The position numbers and the translations under genes were made by a program. A stretch of 64,000 nucleotides of DNA from assembly GCF_036867195.1 (NCBI RefSeq), contig NZ_JBAJII010000001.1, positions 2,480,001 to 2,544,000 of the forward strand, written 5' to 3'. Below, in pieces: positions 19,299-28,106 of the stretch (positions are counted from its first letter, which is position 1; every line of letters starts with the position of its first letter). The notes under the pieces are model-generated. The model was given only the letters and a program-made list of their open reading frames with translations, did not search any database and was not told the DNA's origin. Source of the DNA: Arthrobacter sp. Soc17.1.1.1 (lineage in GTDB: Bacteria; Actinomycetota; Actinomycetes; Actinomycetales; Micrococcaceae).

Positions 19299-20627
19299 TC
19301 AGATTCCCTCTACTCGGAGCACGGACGAGACGGCGGTGATGACCTCGAGCGCGGCGACCTGCTCGACGGTCGCAGCGAGGGAGCCCTCCGGCGCCCGGTG
19401 GGTGACGATCCGCAGTTCGGCGGTGGTCCCGCCGTCGTGCCCGCCCTGGTGGATGCGCTGGCGCATGGTCTCGATGGAGACGCCGTTCTCGGCGAAGATC
19501 TGCGCGATCCGCGCGAGGACGCCGGGCTGGTCGGCCACCTCGAGGCGGATGCAGTAACTCGTGCGGACGGTGTCGATGCTCAGCGCGGGCACGTGGCCCG
19601 TGGTGGTCTCGGTGCGGCCCGGACCTCCGAGCACCATGCGCCGGGCGGCGCTGATCACGTCGCCGAGCACGGCGGACGCCGTCGGCGTCCCGCCTGCGCC
19701 CTGGCCGTAGAACATCAGCTCGCCGGCGTTCTCCGCCTCGATGAACACGGCGTTGAACGCACCGCGGACCGCGGCCAGCGGGTGGGAGCGCGGCAGCAGC
19801 GTGGGGTGCACGCGGACACCGACGCCCGCCTCGCCGGCCTCGTCGGTGAGCATCTCCGCGATGGCCAGCAGCTTGATGACGTAGCCGTCCTCGGCCGCGG
19901 CCGCGATGTCGTCGGCCGTGACGGTCGTGATGCCCTCGCAGTAGACGGAGTCGAGGGCGAACCGCGTGTGGAAGGACAGGGAGGCGAGGATGGCGGCCTT
20001 CGCGGCGGCATCGTGGCCCTCGACGTCGGCCGTCGGGTCCGCCTCCGCGTAGCCGAGGTCCTGCGCAGCCTTCAGTGCGTCCGCGAAGGATGCGCCCGTG
20101 GAGTCCATCTGGTCGAGGATGTAGTTGGTGGTGCCGTTGACGATCCCGAGCACGCGCGTGATCCGGTCGCCGGAGAGGCTGTCGCGGATGGGCCGGAGGA
20201 TCGGGATGGCCCCCGCCACCGCGGCCTCGTAGGAGAGCTGCACGCCTGCGGCGTCGGCCTGCTCGTAGAGCTCGGGGCCGTCCAGCGCGAAGAGCGCCTT
20301 GTTGCCGCTGACCACGGTGGCGCCGTGACCGATCGCGCGGAGGATGAGGGACTTCGCCGGCTCGATCCCTCCCATGAGCTCGATCACGATGTCGGCGTCC
20401 TCGACGAGCGTCTCGGCGTCCGTGGTGAGGAGCCCCGCCGGCAGGTCGACGTCGCGCCGTGCGTCGAGGCTGCGGACGGCGACGCCGGTGAGCTGGAGCG
20501 GCGCGCCGGCACGGCGGCCGAGGTTCTCCGCGTCCTCGAGCAGGATGCGGGCCACCTGGGACCCGACGTTGCCGCAGCCGAGCAGGGCTACGCGCAGGGG
20601 TCGCGCGGAGGGTTCTGGTGAGTTCAT
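19299..20627 (-). CDS. hom: Homoserine dehydrogenase
   Basis: Reduces aspartate semialdehyde to homoserine with NAD(P)H, the branch point to threonine and methionine. The 442-residue product has an N-terminal Rossmann domain (VALLGCGNVGSQV), the catalytic domain with NGTTNYILDQM and AEADPTADVEG, and a C-terminal ACT regulatory domain (VADQPGVLARIAQIF) of the kind that gives threonine feedback inhibition. Its ATG overlaps the lysA stop (ATGA), and its stop abuts the thrC start. Confidence 0.97.
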   Translation of the reverse strand: MNSPEPSARPLRVALLGCGNVGSQVARILLEDAENLGRRAGAPLQLTGVAVRSLDARRDVDLPAGLLTTDAETLVEDADIVIELMGGIEPAKSLILRAIGHGATVVSGNKALFALDGPELYEQADAAGVQLSYEAAVAGAIPILRPIRDSLSGDRITRVLGIVNGTTNYILDQMDSTGASFADALKAAQDLGYAEADPTADVEGHDAAAKAAILASLSFHTRFALDSVYCEGITTVTADDIAAAAEDGYVIKLLAIAEMLTDEAGEAGVGVRVHPTLLPRSHPLAAVRGAFNAVFIEAENAGELMFYGQGAGGTPTASAVLGDVISAARRMVLGGPGRTETTTGHVPALSIDTVRTSYCIRLEVADQPGVLARIAQIFAENGVSIETMRQRIHQGGHDGGTTAELRIVTHRAPEGSLAATVEQVAALEVITAVSSVLRVEGI

Positions 20628-22174
20628 GCTGTGCGGGCTCCTGGATCCGTGGCGGGCGCTGCGTTGCCTGGCGAGGCGGGCTCGCGCTGGACGTCCCTGC
20701 GGAACAGGTCCTCCTCGGTCTCGCCGCGCACGATCAGGCGCGCGACGCCGTCGACGACCGCCACGACGGGCGGACGCGTCAGGTAGTTGTAGTTGCTCGA
20801 GAGCACCCAGCAGTAGGCCCCGGTGCCCGGGACGGCGAGGAGGTCACCGGCCCCGGTGTCCTCGGGGAGGTAGACGTCCCGCACCACGATGTCACCGCTC
20901 TCGCAGTGTTTGCCAACCACGCGGGAGAGCACGGGTGCCGCCTCGGGGGTCCGGGACGCCAGGACGGCCGAGTAATCCGCGCCGTAGAGCACCGGGCGGG
21001 GGTTGTCGCTCATGCCGCCGTCCACCGACACATAGCGCCGCGGATGCGTAACGGAGGTGTCCTGCACCACCTCGGAGCCGTTGGCCGCGGCGTCCACGCG
21101 CACGGTCTTGGTGGTCCCGGCGGTGTAGAGGGTGAAGGTGCTCGGACCCACGATGGCCCGGCCCGGCTCGATCGAGATGCGGGGCACGGACAGTCCCAGC
21201 TCCCGGCAGGTCGTCCCGACGACGGCGGCCATGGCCTGCGCGATCTCCGTTGCGGGGCGCGGCTCGTCCGCCTCCGTGTACGCGATCCCGTAGCCGCCGC
21301 CGAGATCGAGCTCCGGCAGTTCGACGCCGTGCCGGTCGCGGACGCCGGCGAGGAAGCCCAGCAGGCGCTGCGCCGCGAGCTCGAAGCCCTCCGGCTCGAA
21401 GATCTGCGACCCGATGTGGCAGTGCACGCCGAGGAGGTTGATGCCGGGGTGCGCGAGGGCGTCCGCGACGGCGCGGGCTGCCGGCGAGGCGCCACCGTCC
21501 TGGCCGCCGTCCTGGCCCGGGCCCTGGTCGGTGGTCAGGGAGAGGCCGAACTTCTGGTCCTCGTGCGCCGTGGCGATGAACTCGTGCGTGTGCGCGTGGA
21601 CGCCCGGGGTGAGGCGGAGCATGACGTTGGCGGTGCGTCCGCGCTGTACGGCCAGGTCGCCGACGAGCGCCACCTCCTGGATGCTGTCGACGACGATCCG
21701 GCCGAGGTCGGCGTCGATGGCCCGCGTGATCTCGGCGGCGGACTTGTTGTTGCCGTGCAGTCCGAGCTTCGCACCGGGCAGCCCGGCGCGCAGGGCGACG
21801 GCGAGTTCCCCGCCGGAGCAGGTGTCGAGGCCGAGGCCCTCCTCCCGGACCCAGTGGGCCACCTCGGTGCAGAGGAAGGACTTGCCCGCGTAGAACACGT
21901 CCACTCCCCCGCACAGGTCGGCGAAGGCCTCGTCGAACGCATCGCGGAACGTCGCTGCGCGCGTGCGGAAGTCCTGCTCCGACACGACGAACAGCGGGGT
22001 GCCGTACTGCTCGGCGAGGTCGGTCACGGACACGCCGTCGATGCGCAGGACACCGTCGGTGCCCCGTTCGACGTCCTCGGCCCACAGTTTCGCGTCGAGC
22101 CGGGCAGACTCGGCGGGCACGGACAGCCACTCGGGCGCGAGCGGCGATGCTGGGGCGGATCCCGTCACCGTCAC
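20624..22174 (-). CDS. lysA: Diaminopimelate decarboxylase
   Basis: PLP-dependent last step of lysine synthesis, decarboxylating meso-diaminopimelate. The 516-residue product has the fold-III alanine-racemase-like barrel. The PLP lysine is in VFYAGKSF (Lys98), followed by DLGGGYGIAYTEADE and the active-site CESGDIV loop. An Ala/Gly/Gln-rich insert (about residues 218-230, DQGPGQDGGQDGG) makes it longer than most. GTG at 22174, with GAGAGGA seven bases upstream, lies three bases past the argS stop. It is co-directional with argS and hom. Confidence 0.95.
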   Translation of the reverse strand: MTVTGSAPASPLAPEWLSVPAESARLDAKLWAEDVERGTDGVLRIDGVSVTDLAEQYGTPLFVVSEQDFRTRAATFRDAFDEAFADLCGGVDVFYAGKSFLCTEVAHWVREEGLGLDTCSGGELAVALRAGLPGAKLGLHGNNKSAAEITRAIDADLGRIVVDSIQEVALVGDLAVQRGRTANVMLRLTPGVHAHTHEFIATAHEDQKFGLSLTTDQGPGQDGGQDGGASPAARAVADALAHPGINLLGVHCHIGSQIFEPEGFELAAQRLLGFLAGVRDRHGVELPELDLGGGYGIAYTEADEPRPATEIAQAMAAVVGTTCRELGLSVPRISIEPGRAIVGPSTFTLYTAGTTKTVRVDAAANGSEVVQDTSVTHPRRYVSVDGGMSDNPRPVLYGADYSAVLASRTPEAAPVLSRVVGKHCESGDIVVRDVYLPEDTGAGDLLAVPGTGAYCWVLSSNYNYLTRPPVVAVVDGVARLIVRGETEEDLFRRDVQREPASPGNAAPATDPGARTA

Positions 22175-22176
22175 CG

Positions 22177-23817
22177 CTACATCCTCTCCGGCGCCGAGAC
22201 GCCGAGGAGGTCGAGTCCGTTGGCGAGGACCTGCTGCGTGGCGTTGTTCAGCCAGAGGCGCGAACGGTGGACGTCCTCGACCGGCGCGTCGCCGAGCGGC
22301 GCGACACGGCAGGCGTCGTACCACCGGTGGTAGGTGCCGGCGACGACCTCGAGGTGGCGGGCCACGCGGTGCGGTTCGCGGAAGGTCGCGGACTGCGCGA
22401 CGACGCCGGGGAACTGCCCGAGGGCGGCCAGGAGCTCACCCTCGGTGGGGTGCGAGAGCGAGGTCGCGTCGAAGGTGCTGGTGTCCACCCCGGCCGAGAC
22501 GGCGTTGCGGCCGACGGCGTGGGTCCTGGCGTGGGCGTACTGGACATAGAACACGGGGTTCTCGTTGGTGTTCTTCCGCAGCAGCTCGGGGTCGATGGAC
22601 ATGGCCGAATCGGCTGGCGAGCGTCCCAGCGAGTAGCGCAGCGCGTCCTTGCCGAGCCAGTCCAGCAGGTCGCGCAGTTCGATGATGTTCCCCGCGCGCT
22701 TGGACAGGCGGGCACCGTTCACGGACACCATCTGGCCGATGAGGACCTGGATGTTCTGCTCCATGTCGTCGCCGGCGCAGGCTGCGATGGCCTTCAGTCG
22801 GCCGATGTAGCCGTGATGGTCCGCACCGAGCAGGTAGATCTTCTCGGGGAAGCCGCGGTCCTTCTTGGAGAGGTAGTAGGCGGCGTCGGAGGCGAAGTAG
22901 GTGGGCTCCCCGTTGGCCCGGATGAGGACGCGGTCCTTGTCGTCGCCGAAGTCGGTGGTGCGCAGCCAGACGGCGCCGTCCTCGTCGAAGACGTGGCCCT
23001 GCTCGCGCAGGCGGTCGACCGCCTGCGCGACCGCACCGCCGTCGTGCAGGGCGGACTCGGAGAAGAACACGTCGAAGTGGACGCCGAAGTCCGCCAGCGT
23101 CTCCTCGATGTCGGCCATCTGTGCCTCGTAGGCGAGGGCGCGCACGATCGGGAGGGCTGCGGCGTCCTCGAGGTCCGCCACGTCCGGGCGGGCGGTGAGC
23201 ACCGCGCGGCCGAGCTCGGCGATGTACTCGCCGGGGTAGCCGCCCTCGGGCGTCGGGCGTCCCTTGATGGTCGCGAGGACGGACGCCGCGAAGTTGTTCA
23301 TCTGCGTACCGGCGTCGTTGATGTAGTACTCGGTGGTCACCTGCGCGCCGCTGGCACGCAGGACGCGGGCGATGGAATCGCCGAGGGCCGCCCAGCGCGT
23401 GTGCGCCAGGTGCAGCGGGCCCGTCGGATTGGCGGAGACGAACTCCATGTTGATGGTGTGGCCGGCGAGCGCCTCGTTGGTGCCGTAGGCCCGGCCCGCG
23501 TCGACGATGGTGCGGGCCAGCTCCCCCGCAGCCCAGGCGTCGAGCGTGATGTTGAGGAAGCCGGGACCGGCGATGTCCACGCTCTTGACGCCGTCGATGC
23601 CCGCGAGGCGCTCACTGAGGAGCTGGGCGAAGTCGCGCGGGTTCATGCCGGCCTTCTTGCCGAGCTGCAGGGCGATGTTCGTCGCCCAGTCGCCGTGGTC
23701 CCGGTTCTTCGGTCGCTCGACGCGCACCTCCGAGGGGAGGTCGAGGCGGAGGTCACCGTCCTCGACGGCGGCCCTCAGGCAGGCGGAAATAGCGGCAGAG
23801 AGTTCTTCGGGAGTCAC
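22177..23817 (-). CDS. argS: Arginyl-tRNA synthetase
   Basis: Class I synthetase charging tRNA-Arg. The 546-residue product has the N-terminal Add1 domain, the HIGH-type signature in NPTGPLHLAHT (HLAH 136-139), a KMSKS-like loop ARLSKRAGN, and a helical anticodon-binding domain with the DALB motif, ending GLDLLGVSAPERM, where the terminal Met is characteristic. It is the first gene of the argS-lysA-hom-thrC-thrB run, a linkage also seen in corynebacteria (argS-lysA). The 239-bp divergent region to the flavin operon should hold its promoter. Confidence 0.97.
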   Translation of the reverse strand: MTPEELSAAISACLRAAVEDGDLRLDLPSEVRVERPKNRDHGDWATNIALQLGKKAGMNPRDFAQLLSERLAGIDGVKSVDIAGPGFLNITLDAWAAGELARTIVDAGRAYGTNEALAGHTINMEFVSANPTGPLHLAHTRWAALGDSIARVLRASGAQVTTEYYINDAGTQMNNFAASVLATIKGRPTPEGGYPGEYIAELGRAVLTARPDVADLEDAAALPIVRALAYEAQMADIEETLADFGVHFDVFFSESALHDGGAVAQAVDRLREQGHVFDEDGAVWLRTTDFGDDKDRVLIRANGEPTYFASDAAYYLSKKDRGFPEKIYLLGADHHGYIGRLKAIAACAGDDMEQNIQVLIGQMVSVNGARLSKRAGNIIELRDLLDWLGKDALRYSLGRSPADSAMSIDPELLRKNTNENPVFYVQYAHARTHAVGRNAVSAGVDTSTFDATSLSHPTEGELLAALGQFPGVVAQSATFREPHRVARHLEVVAGTYHRWYDACRVAPLGDAPVEDVHRSRLWLNNATQQVLANGLDLLGVSAPERM

Positions 23818-24056
23818 CTAACCAGCATAGCGGCGCGTACCTCGGCGCCCCGATTCCCGTGACGCAGCCGACGCGACGTCGGGCACTGCTGCAGCCACGG
23901 GCCGCTTGTGCTCCACGGAACAGTCCGATGTGCTGGGGGAAACGAATCACGCAGTGGAACGTTGGACGGAACAGGCACGTTAGTTCGAGCTTCAACCTTC
24001 GCATCGGTATCGGGCCGTCCCGCCCGGTCCCGTCCCGCCGACCCCAGGAGCACCCA

Positions 24057-24680
24057 ATGACCGTCCGCCTCCCCGATGCCCTCCCGGCATCGACCTCCGC
24101 TTCCCCCTCCTCTCCCTCTGCTTCCGCTCCGGCTTCTCCCTCTTCCTCCGCCCGGACGAACGCTCCGACGACCGGCAGGGCAGCGTCCCCGCTCCCCCGG
24201 CGGGTCCTGACGGCCCTCGCGGCGGTCTCGATCCTGGGGGCAGCGGGCTGCGCCGGGGCCGAGGCCGAGCCTCCCGCCCCGGAGTCCCAGGCCGCGGCCC
24301 CGGCGGAGTCCCCGGCAGGGACCGGCGAGGCACCGGCGACGACGGAGGCCGGCGACGCCGCGGGTCCGGCCGCCGCAGACCAGGTGTACGAGGACGGCAC
24401 CTACACGGAGACCGGCTCCTACCAGTCCCCGGCCGGCCCGGAGGAGGTGGGCGTGACCATGACGCTCGAGGCCGACGTCGTGACCGCCGTCGAGGTGGAG
24501 CCCATGCCCGACAACCCGACCACCACCATGTACCAGGAACGTTTCGCGGGAGGCATCACGGACGCCATCGTGGGCAGGAAGCTCGACGACCTCACGGTCG
24601 ACAAGGTGGCCGGGTCCTCCCTGACCAGCGGTGGCTTCAACGAGGCGGCCGACAAGATCAAGAGCGAAGCCCAGCTCTAG
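24057..24680 (+). CDS. FMN-binding domain lipoprotein (flavinylated electron carrier)
   Basis: A 207-residue exported protein. An unusually long Ser/Ala/Pro-rich n-region (1-47) precedes a membrane segment and a weak lipobox ending in Cys65 (LGAAGC). An Ala/Pro/Glu linker follows, then a C-terminal FMN_bind domain (about 105-207) starting YEDGTYTETGSYQSPAG. The flavinylation site should be in GSSLTSGGF (186-194), with Thr190 or a neighbouring Ser as FMN acceptor. ApbE, encoded next, makes that bond in characterised systems. The ATG at 24057 has AGGAG seven bases upstream. Inferred role: extracytoplasmic electron carrier. Confidence 0.85.
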   Translation: MTVRLPDALPASTSASPSSPSASAPASPSSSARTNAPTTGRAASPLPRRVLTALAAVSILGAAGCAGAEAEPPAPESQAAAPAESPAGTGEAPATTEAGDAAGPAAADQVYEDGTYTETGSYQSPAGPEEVGVTMTLEADVVTAVEVEPMPDNPTTTMYQERFAGGITDAIVGRKLDDLTVDKVAGSSLTSGGFNEAADKIKSEAQL

Positions 24681-24686
24681 GTCCCC

Positions 24687-25547
24687 GTGGCGGACTCCTT
24701 CAGCTTCGGGGCGATCGGCACCCGCTGGCGTGTCGACAGCGCCGCGGCGCTCCTGTCCGGGCACCGCGCTGACCTCCTGCGCCTCGCCGAGGAGTACGAC
24801 GCCCTCTACTCGCGCTTCCGCGAGGACTCCGGTGTCACGGCGCTCGCGTCGACGGGAGGATTCCTGCCGCTGCCGGACCACGGCGCCGGGCTCGGCCGGC
24901 TGCTGCGTTCCCTCCACGACGCCACAGGCGGCGGGGTCTCGCCGCTGGTCGGCGAGCGCCTGGCCGCCCTGGGGTACGACGCCGGGTACTCGTTCGTGCC
25001 CACCGCGGCACCGGAGCCCTCCCGCGCCTGGCAGGGCCTGCTCGACTGGACGGAGGACGGCGTCGCCCTGAGCGCACCCGCACTCCTCGACGTCGGCGCC
25101 GCGGGCAAGGGGCAGCTCGTCGACCTGATGCTGGAGTACCTCGTGTCCGAGGGGCACGACGACGTGCTCGTGGATGCGAGCGGTGACATGCGACGGACCG
25201 GCACCGGTACGATCACGGTCGCCCTGGAGCACCCCTATGATCCGACGTCGGCCATCGGGACGGTGCGGCTCGGGTCGGGGGCCCTGTGCGCGTCCGCCTC
25301 CAACCGCCGCGTATGGGGCGACGGACTGCACCACGTCCTCGACGCCCGGACGGGGCGGTGCATCGACACCGTCGTCGCCACCTGGGTCCTCGCCCCCGAC
25401 GCGATGACCGCCGACGGCCTGTGCACGGCCCTGTTCGTCGCCGACCCCGCCGATCTCACCCCGGACTTCGACTTCGACTACGTCATCGTGTACTCGGACG
25501 GTCGCGCCCGCTCGTCCGCCGCACTCCAAGGAGCCCTGTTCTCATGA
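24687..25547 (+). CDS. apbE: ApbE-family FMN transferase
   Basis: Transfers FMN from FAD to a Ser or Thr of a target protein, forming a phosphoester-linked flavin. The 286-residue product carries the family motifs LLDVGAAGKGQLVDL (the DxGxxxKG pattern), DASGDMR, HHVLDARTG and the metal-binding ADGLCTAL segment. It lacks an obvious signal peptide; known ApbE proteins may be exported or cytoplasmic, and how it would meet the lipoprotein is not clear from sequence. GTG at 24687 lies six bases after the FMN-binding gene, and its stop overlaps the next ATG (ATGA). Confidence 0.92.
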   Translation: MADSFSFGAIGTRWRVDSAAALLSGHRADLLRLAEEYDALYSRFREDSGVTALASTGGFLPLPDHGAGLGRLLRSLHDATGGGVSPLVGERLAALGYDAGYSFVPTAAPEPSRAWQGLLDWTEDGVALSAPALLDVGAAGKGQLVDLMLEYLVSEGHDDVLVDASGDMRRTGTGTITVALEHPYDPTSAIGTVRLGSGALCASASNRRVWGDGLHHVLDARTGRCIDTVVATWVLAPDAMTADGLCTALFVADPADLTPDFDFDYVIVYSDGRARSSAALQGALFS

Positions 25548-27052
25548 CCGCAGTACTCGACGGCCTGCTCGGCCGCATGACCATGTACCGGCTGACGCTG
25601 ACCCTGCTCCTGGTCCTCACCGCCGAGGCGTTCGTCCTGTCGGTGGCGGGGCTCCTCGCCTACACGCCGGCCGAGCTCGGCGGGACACTCGTGGCCGCGG
25701 TGGGCGGGACGATCGTCGGCACCCGGCTAATGGCCCTGATCCTGCGGCTCCGACCGCACAGCGAGTCCTCCCTCATCACGGGGCTGATCGTGTTCCTCAT
25801 CATGTTCCCGTCGAGCACCGCCGCCGGCCTCGGGGGGATCCTCGTGGCCGGGGTGGCAGCCGGCGCGTCGAAGTTCCTCCTGGCCTTCCGCGGGCGCCAC
25901 GTCTTCAACCCTGCCGCGGCCGGCGCCGTCGTCGCCACGCTCCTCGGGGTCGGTGCGGCCGCCTGGTGGGTCGCCAACGCGTACATGCTGCCCGTCGTCG
26001 CGGTGGGAGCCGCCCTGCTCCTCTACCGCACGCGGAAGCTGTCCATGGGGGTGGTCTTCCTCGTCGTGGCGCTCGGACTCCTCCTGGTGGGCCTCGTGCA
26101 GGGCGGCATGGCGCCCGGCGCCGGCCTCCAGCTGGTCCTGACCTCCTACCCCGTCCTGTTCCTGCTCGGCTTCATGATGACCGAACCGCTCACGCTGCCC
26201 CCGCTGCGCCGGCAGCAATGGCTCTTCGCGGCCGTCGTGGCCGTCGTGTTCGCGCTCCAGCCCTCCCTCGGCCCGGTGTTCCTCGGTCCCGAGTTCGCGC
26301 TCGTCATCGGCAACGCCGTCGCGTTCCTCATGGGGCAGCGGCGGGGCGTCCGGCTGTCCTTCGCGGGCTCGCGGCGGCTCACGCCGACCAGCACCGAACT
26401 GGTCTTCGCGCCGGCGAAGCCCGTACGGTTCCGCGCGGGCCAGTACATGGAGCTGAGCCTGCCGCACCGCGGCGCGGACGGCCGCGGCAGCCGGAGGGTC
26501 TTCAGCATCACCTCCGCACCCCAGCAGGACGACGTCACCTTCGGGCTGCGCACCACGGAGTCCGGCAGCTCGTTCAAGAAGGCGCTGCTCGACCTGCCGC
26601 GGGACGCACGGATCACCGGCACCCTCGTGGGCGGTGACTTCTGCCTGCCGCGCGACCCGTCCGTCCCGCTGCTGCTCGCCGCGGGCGGCATCGGCGTGAC
26701 CCCGTTCATCAGCCAGCTCAGGGACCTCGCCGCGCGGGGCGAGGTCCGCGACGTCGTCCTGGTCTACGTGGTGCGCGACGCACGGGAGATCGCGTACCGC
26801 GACGAGCTGGCCGAGCTCGGCACCCGGGTGGTGCTCTTCCTGCCCGCCGGGAGCGACGTCCCCCCGCTGCCCGGGGCATGGACGCTCGCGGGGGCGGAGC
26901 CTTCGGCGGAGAATCTCCTGGCCGCCGTACCGGACCTCGGCGGCCGCACCGTGCTCGTCTCGGGCTCACCGGCGTTCATCGGCGGCTTCCGCGCGGCGGT
27001 GCGTTCAGCGGGCGTGTCGCGGGTGAGGACGGACGCCTTCCTGGGCTACTGA
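25544..27052 (+). CDS. RnfD/NqrB-like membrane domain fused to ferredoxin-NADP-reductase-like domain
   Basis: A 502-residue fusion. Residues about 15-265 form eight to ten membrane helices with the RnfD/NqrB-type patches GRHVFNPAAAG (118-127) and TEPLTLPP (213-220). Residues about 270-502 form a cytoplasmic flavoreductase with the FAD motif RVFSITSAP (318-326), the NAD(P) motif AAGGIGVTPF (379-388), and a C-terminal SGSPAFIGG-type segment. No 2Fe-2S cysteines are seen. It would take electrons from NAD(P)H and pass them across the membrane, presumably to the flavinylated lipoprotein two genes upstream. The ATG overlaps the apbE stop, so the three genes form one operon. Confidence 0.88.
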   Translation: MTAVLDGLLGRMTMYRLTLTLLLVLTAEAFVLSVAGLLAYTPAELGGTLVAAVGGTIVGTRLMALILRLRPHSESSLITGLIVFLIMFPSSTAAGLGGILVAGVAAGASKFLLAFRGRHVFNPAAAGAVVATLLGVGAAAWWVANAYMLPVVAVGAALLLYRTRKLSMGVVFLVVALGLLLVGLVQGGMAPGAGLQLVLTSYPVLFLLGFMMTEPLTLPPLRRQQWLFAAVVAVVFALQPSLGPVFLGPEFALVIGNAVAFLMGQRRGVRLSFAGSRRLTPTSTELVFAPAKPVRFRAGQYMELSLPHRGADGRGSRRVFSITSAPQQDDVTFGLRTTESGSSFKKALLDLPRDARITGTLVGGDFCLPRDPSVPLLLAAGGIGVTPFISQLRDLAARGEVRDVVLVYVVRDAREIAYRDELAELGTRVVLFLPAGSDVPPLPGAWTLAGAEPSAENLLAAVPDLGGRTVLVSGSPAFIGGFRAAVRSAGVSRVRTDAFLGY

Positions 27053-27079
27053 CGCGGCCCTCGAGGGTCCCCGCGTTTT
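27052..27079 (+). terminator. Rho-independent terminator of the flavin operon
   Basis: ACGCGG (27052-27057) pairs with CCGCGT (27071-27076). An inner CCC-TCGA-GGG mini-hairpin lies between them, and a TTTT run at 27076-27079 follows. It starts at the stop codon of the fusion gene and lies before the tRNA, so it separates the two units. Confidence 0.55.
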
Positions 27080-27142
27080 CCCCGACCGGGCTCACCTGCT
27101 AAGCTCGACACGTCTCCAATCAGCACGGAAAGTCCCGTGTCT

Positions 27143-27215
27143 GCCTTCGTAGCTCAGGGGATAGAGCGTCTGCCTCCGGAGCAGAAGGTCGTAGGTTCGA
27201 ATCCTATCGAGGGCA
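27143..27215 (+). tRNA. tRNA-Arg (anticodon CCG)
   Basis: A 73-nt cloverleaf. The acceptor stem GCCTTCG pairs with CGAGGGC (one G-U), with discriminator A. The D-arm GCTC...GAGC, anticodon stem TCTGC/GCAGA with loop CTCCGGA (anticodon CCG, reading CGG), and T-arm GTAGG-TTCGAAT-CCTAT are all intact. CCA is not encoded. CGG is a common arginine codon in this GC-rich genome. Confidence 0.96.
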
Positions 27216-27311
27216 CACCGACTCACGCAGAGTCCACCGCCGTCGGCCATCAGGCCGGCGGCGGTTCTGCTTTTGGTAGGCTCTCCAGCACGCGGTCCCG
27301 GGGGCCGTACC

Positions 27312-27355
27312 GGCACCGAGACGGCACCGAGACGGCATCGAGACGGCATCGAACT
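27312..27355. repeat. 11-bp tandem repeat upstream of the DUF4129 gene
   Basis: Four head-to-tail 11-bp units: GGCACCGAGAC twice, GGCATCGAGAC, then GGCATCGAACT, with a partial fifth (GGCACC). The tract ends about 22 bp before the GTG start at 27378, just ahead of its ribosome-binding site, so copy number could alter the leader of the MoxR/DUF58 operon. Confidence 0.9.
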
Positions 27356-27377
27356 GGCACCTACCGGCAGGGGACGC

Positions 27378-28106
27378 GTGGCGACGAAGCTCAGGCCGCG
27401 ACGCGCGTCCGGTACACCCGTCGGCGCCGCCCTGACGGTGATCATGCTGGTCCTCGCCGTCCTCGCCGCGGGCTTCGTCGGCGACTTCTCGGCGGATCCC
27501 GTCGTGGAGGCACCGGCCGCCGTACGGGAACAGCCGAGCGCTCCCCCGCCGACCGCCACCGGCACCCCTGAACCCCAGCCCGACGGCGAGCGCGTCGAGA
27601 TCGCCGGTGACTGGGCCGTCGCGGCACTGCTGGTCCTGGCGATGGCGGGGCTCGCCCTGCTGGTGCGCTTCCTCCTGCGGTTCCGCGCGCAGCGGGAGGC
27701 GGAGGACGGCGTGTCCGAGCAGACCGACCCGCAGCAGCACGATCCGCGCTCCCTTGCCGCCGACGCCCTGCCTGCCTGGACGGACGCCGCACAGGCGCTC
27801 CTGGCCTCGGATGCGGACACCTCCGACGTCGTCATCCGGTGCTGGCTCGGCTTCGAGCGCCTGTGCGCCGCGGCGGGCGTGGCGAGGACCCGGGCCCAGA
27901 CGACGTCGGACTTCGCGACCGTCGCAGCCAAGGCCCTCGACCTGCCCCGTGATCCCCTGGCCGTCCTGACACGCCTCTACCAGCGCGCCCGCTTCGGCCG
28001 GGGAGAGCCCGCCTCGCCGCTGGGCCGGGACGACCGGGAACGGGCGCTCACCGCGGTCCGGGAACTCTCGGCCGCCCTGCCCTCCCGCCGCACGGAGGCC
28101 CCGTGA
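27378..28106 (+). CDS. DUF4129 domain membrane protein
   Basis: A 242-residue protein with two membrane helices (about 15-35 and 75-97) separated by a Pro/Thr/Glu-rich extracytoplasmic loop. The cytoplasmic C-terminal DUF4129 domain ends in LYQRARFGRGE and an arginine-rich helix. DUF4129 proteins are regularly encoded with MoxR ATPases and DUF58 proteins and often resemble membrane-linked transglutaminase partners, but here no protease-like domain is present. GTG at 27378 has AGGGGA five bases upstream. The stop overlaps the next GTG start. Function unknown; a partner in a MoxR-driven membrane complex is inferred. Confidence 0.8.
   Translation: MATKLRPRRASGTPVGAALTVIMLVLAVLAAGFVGDFSADPVVEAPAAVREQPSAPPPTATGTPEPQPDGERVEIAGDWAVAALLVLAMAGLALLVRFLLRFRAQREAEDGVSEQTDPQQHDPRSLAADALPAWTDAAQALLASDADTSDVVIRCWLGFERLCAAAGVARTRAQTTSDFATVAAKALDLPRDPLAVLTRLYQRARFGRGEPASPLGRDDRERALTAVRELSAALPSRRTEAP

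Noticed and set aside
17472-20621. Open frame of 1049 codons antisense to thrB-thrC-hom
   Set aside because: It crosses three well-identified genes with conserved motifs and has only composition-driven sequence.
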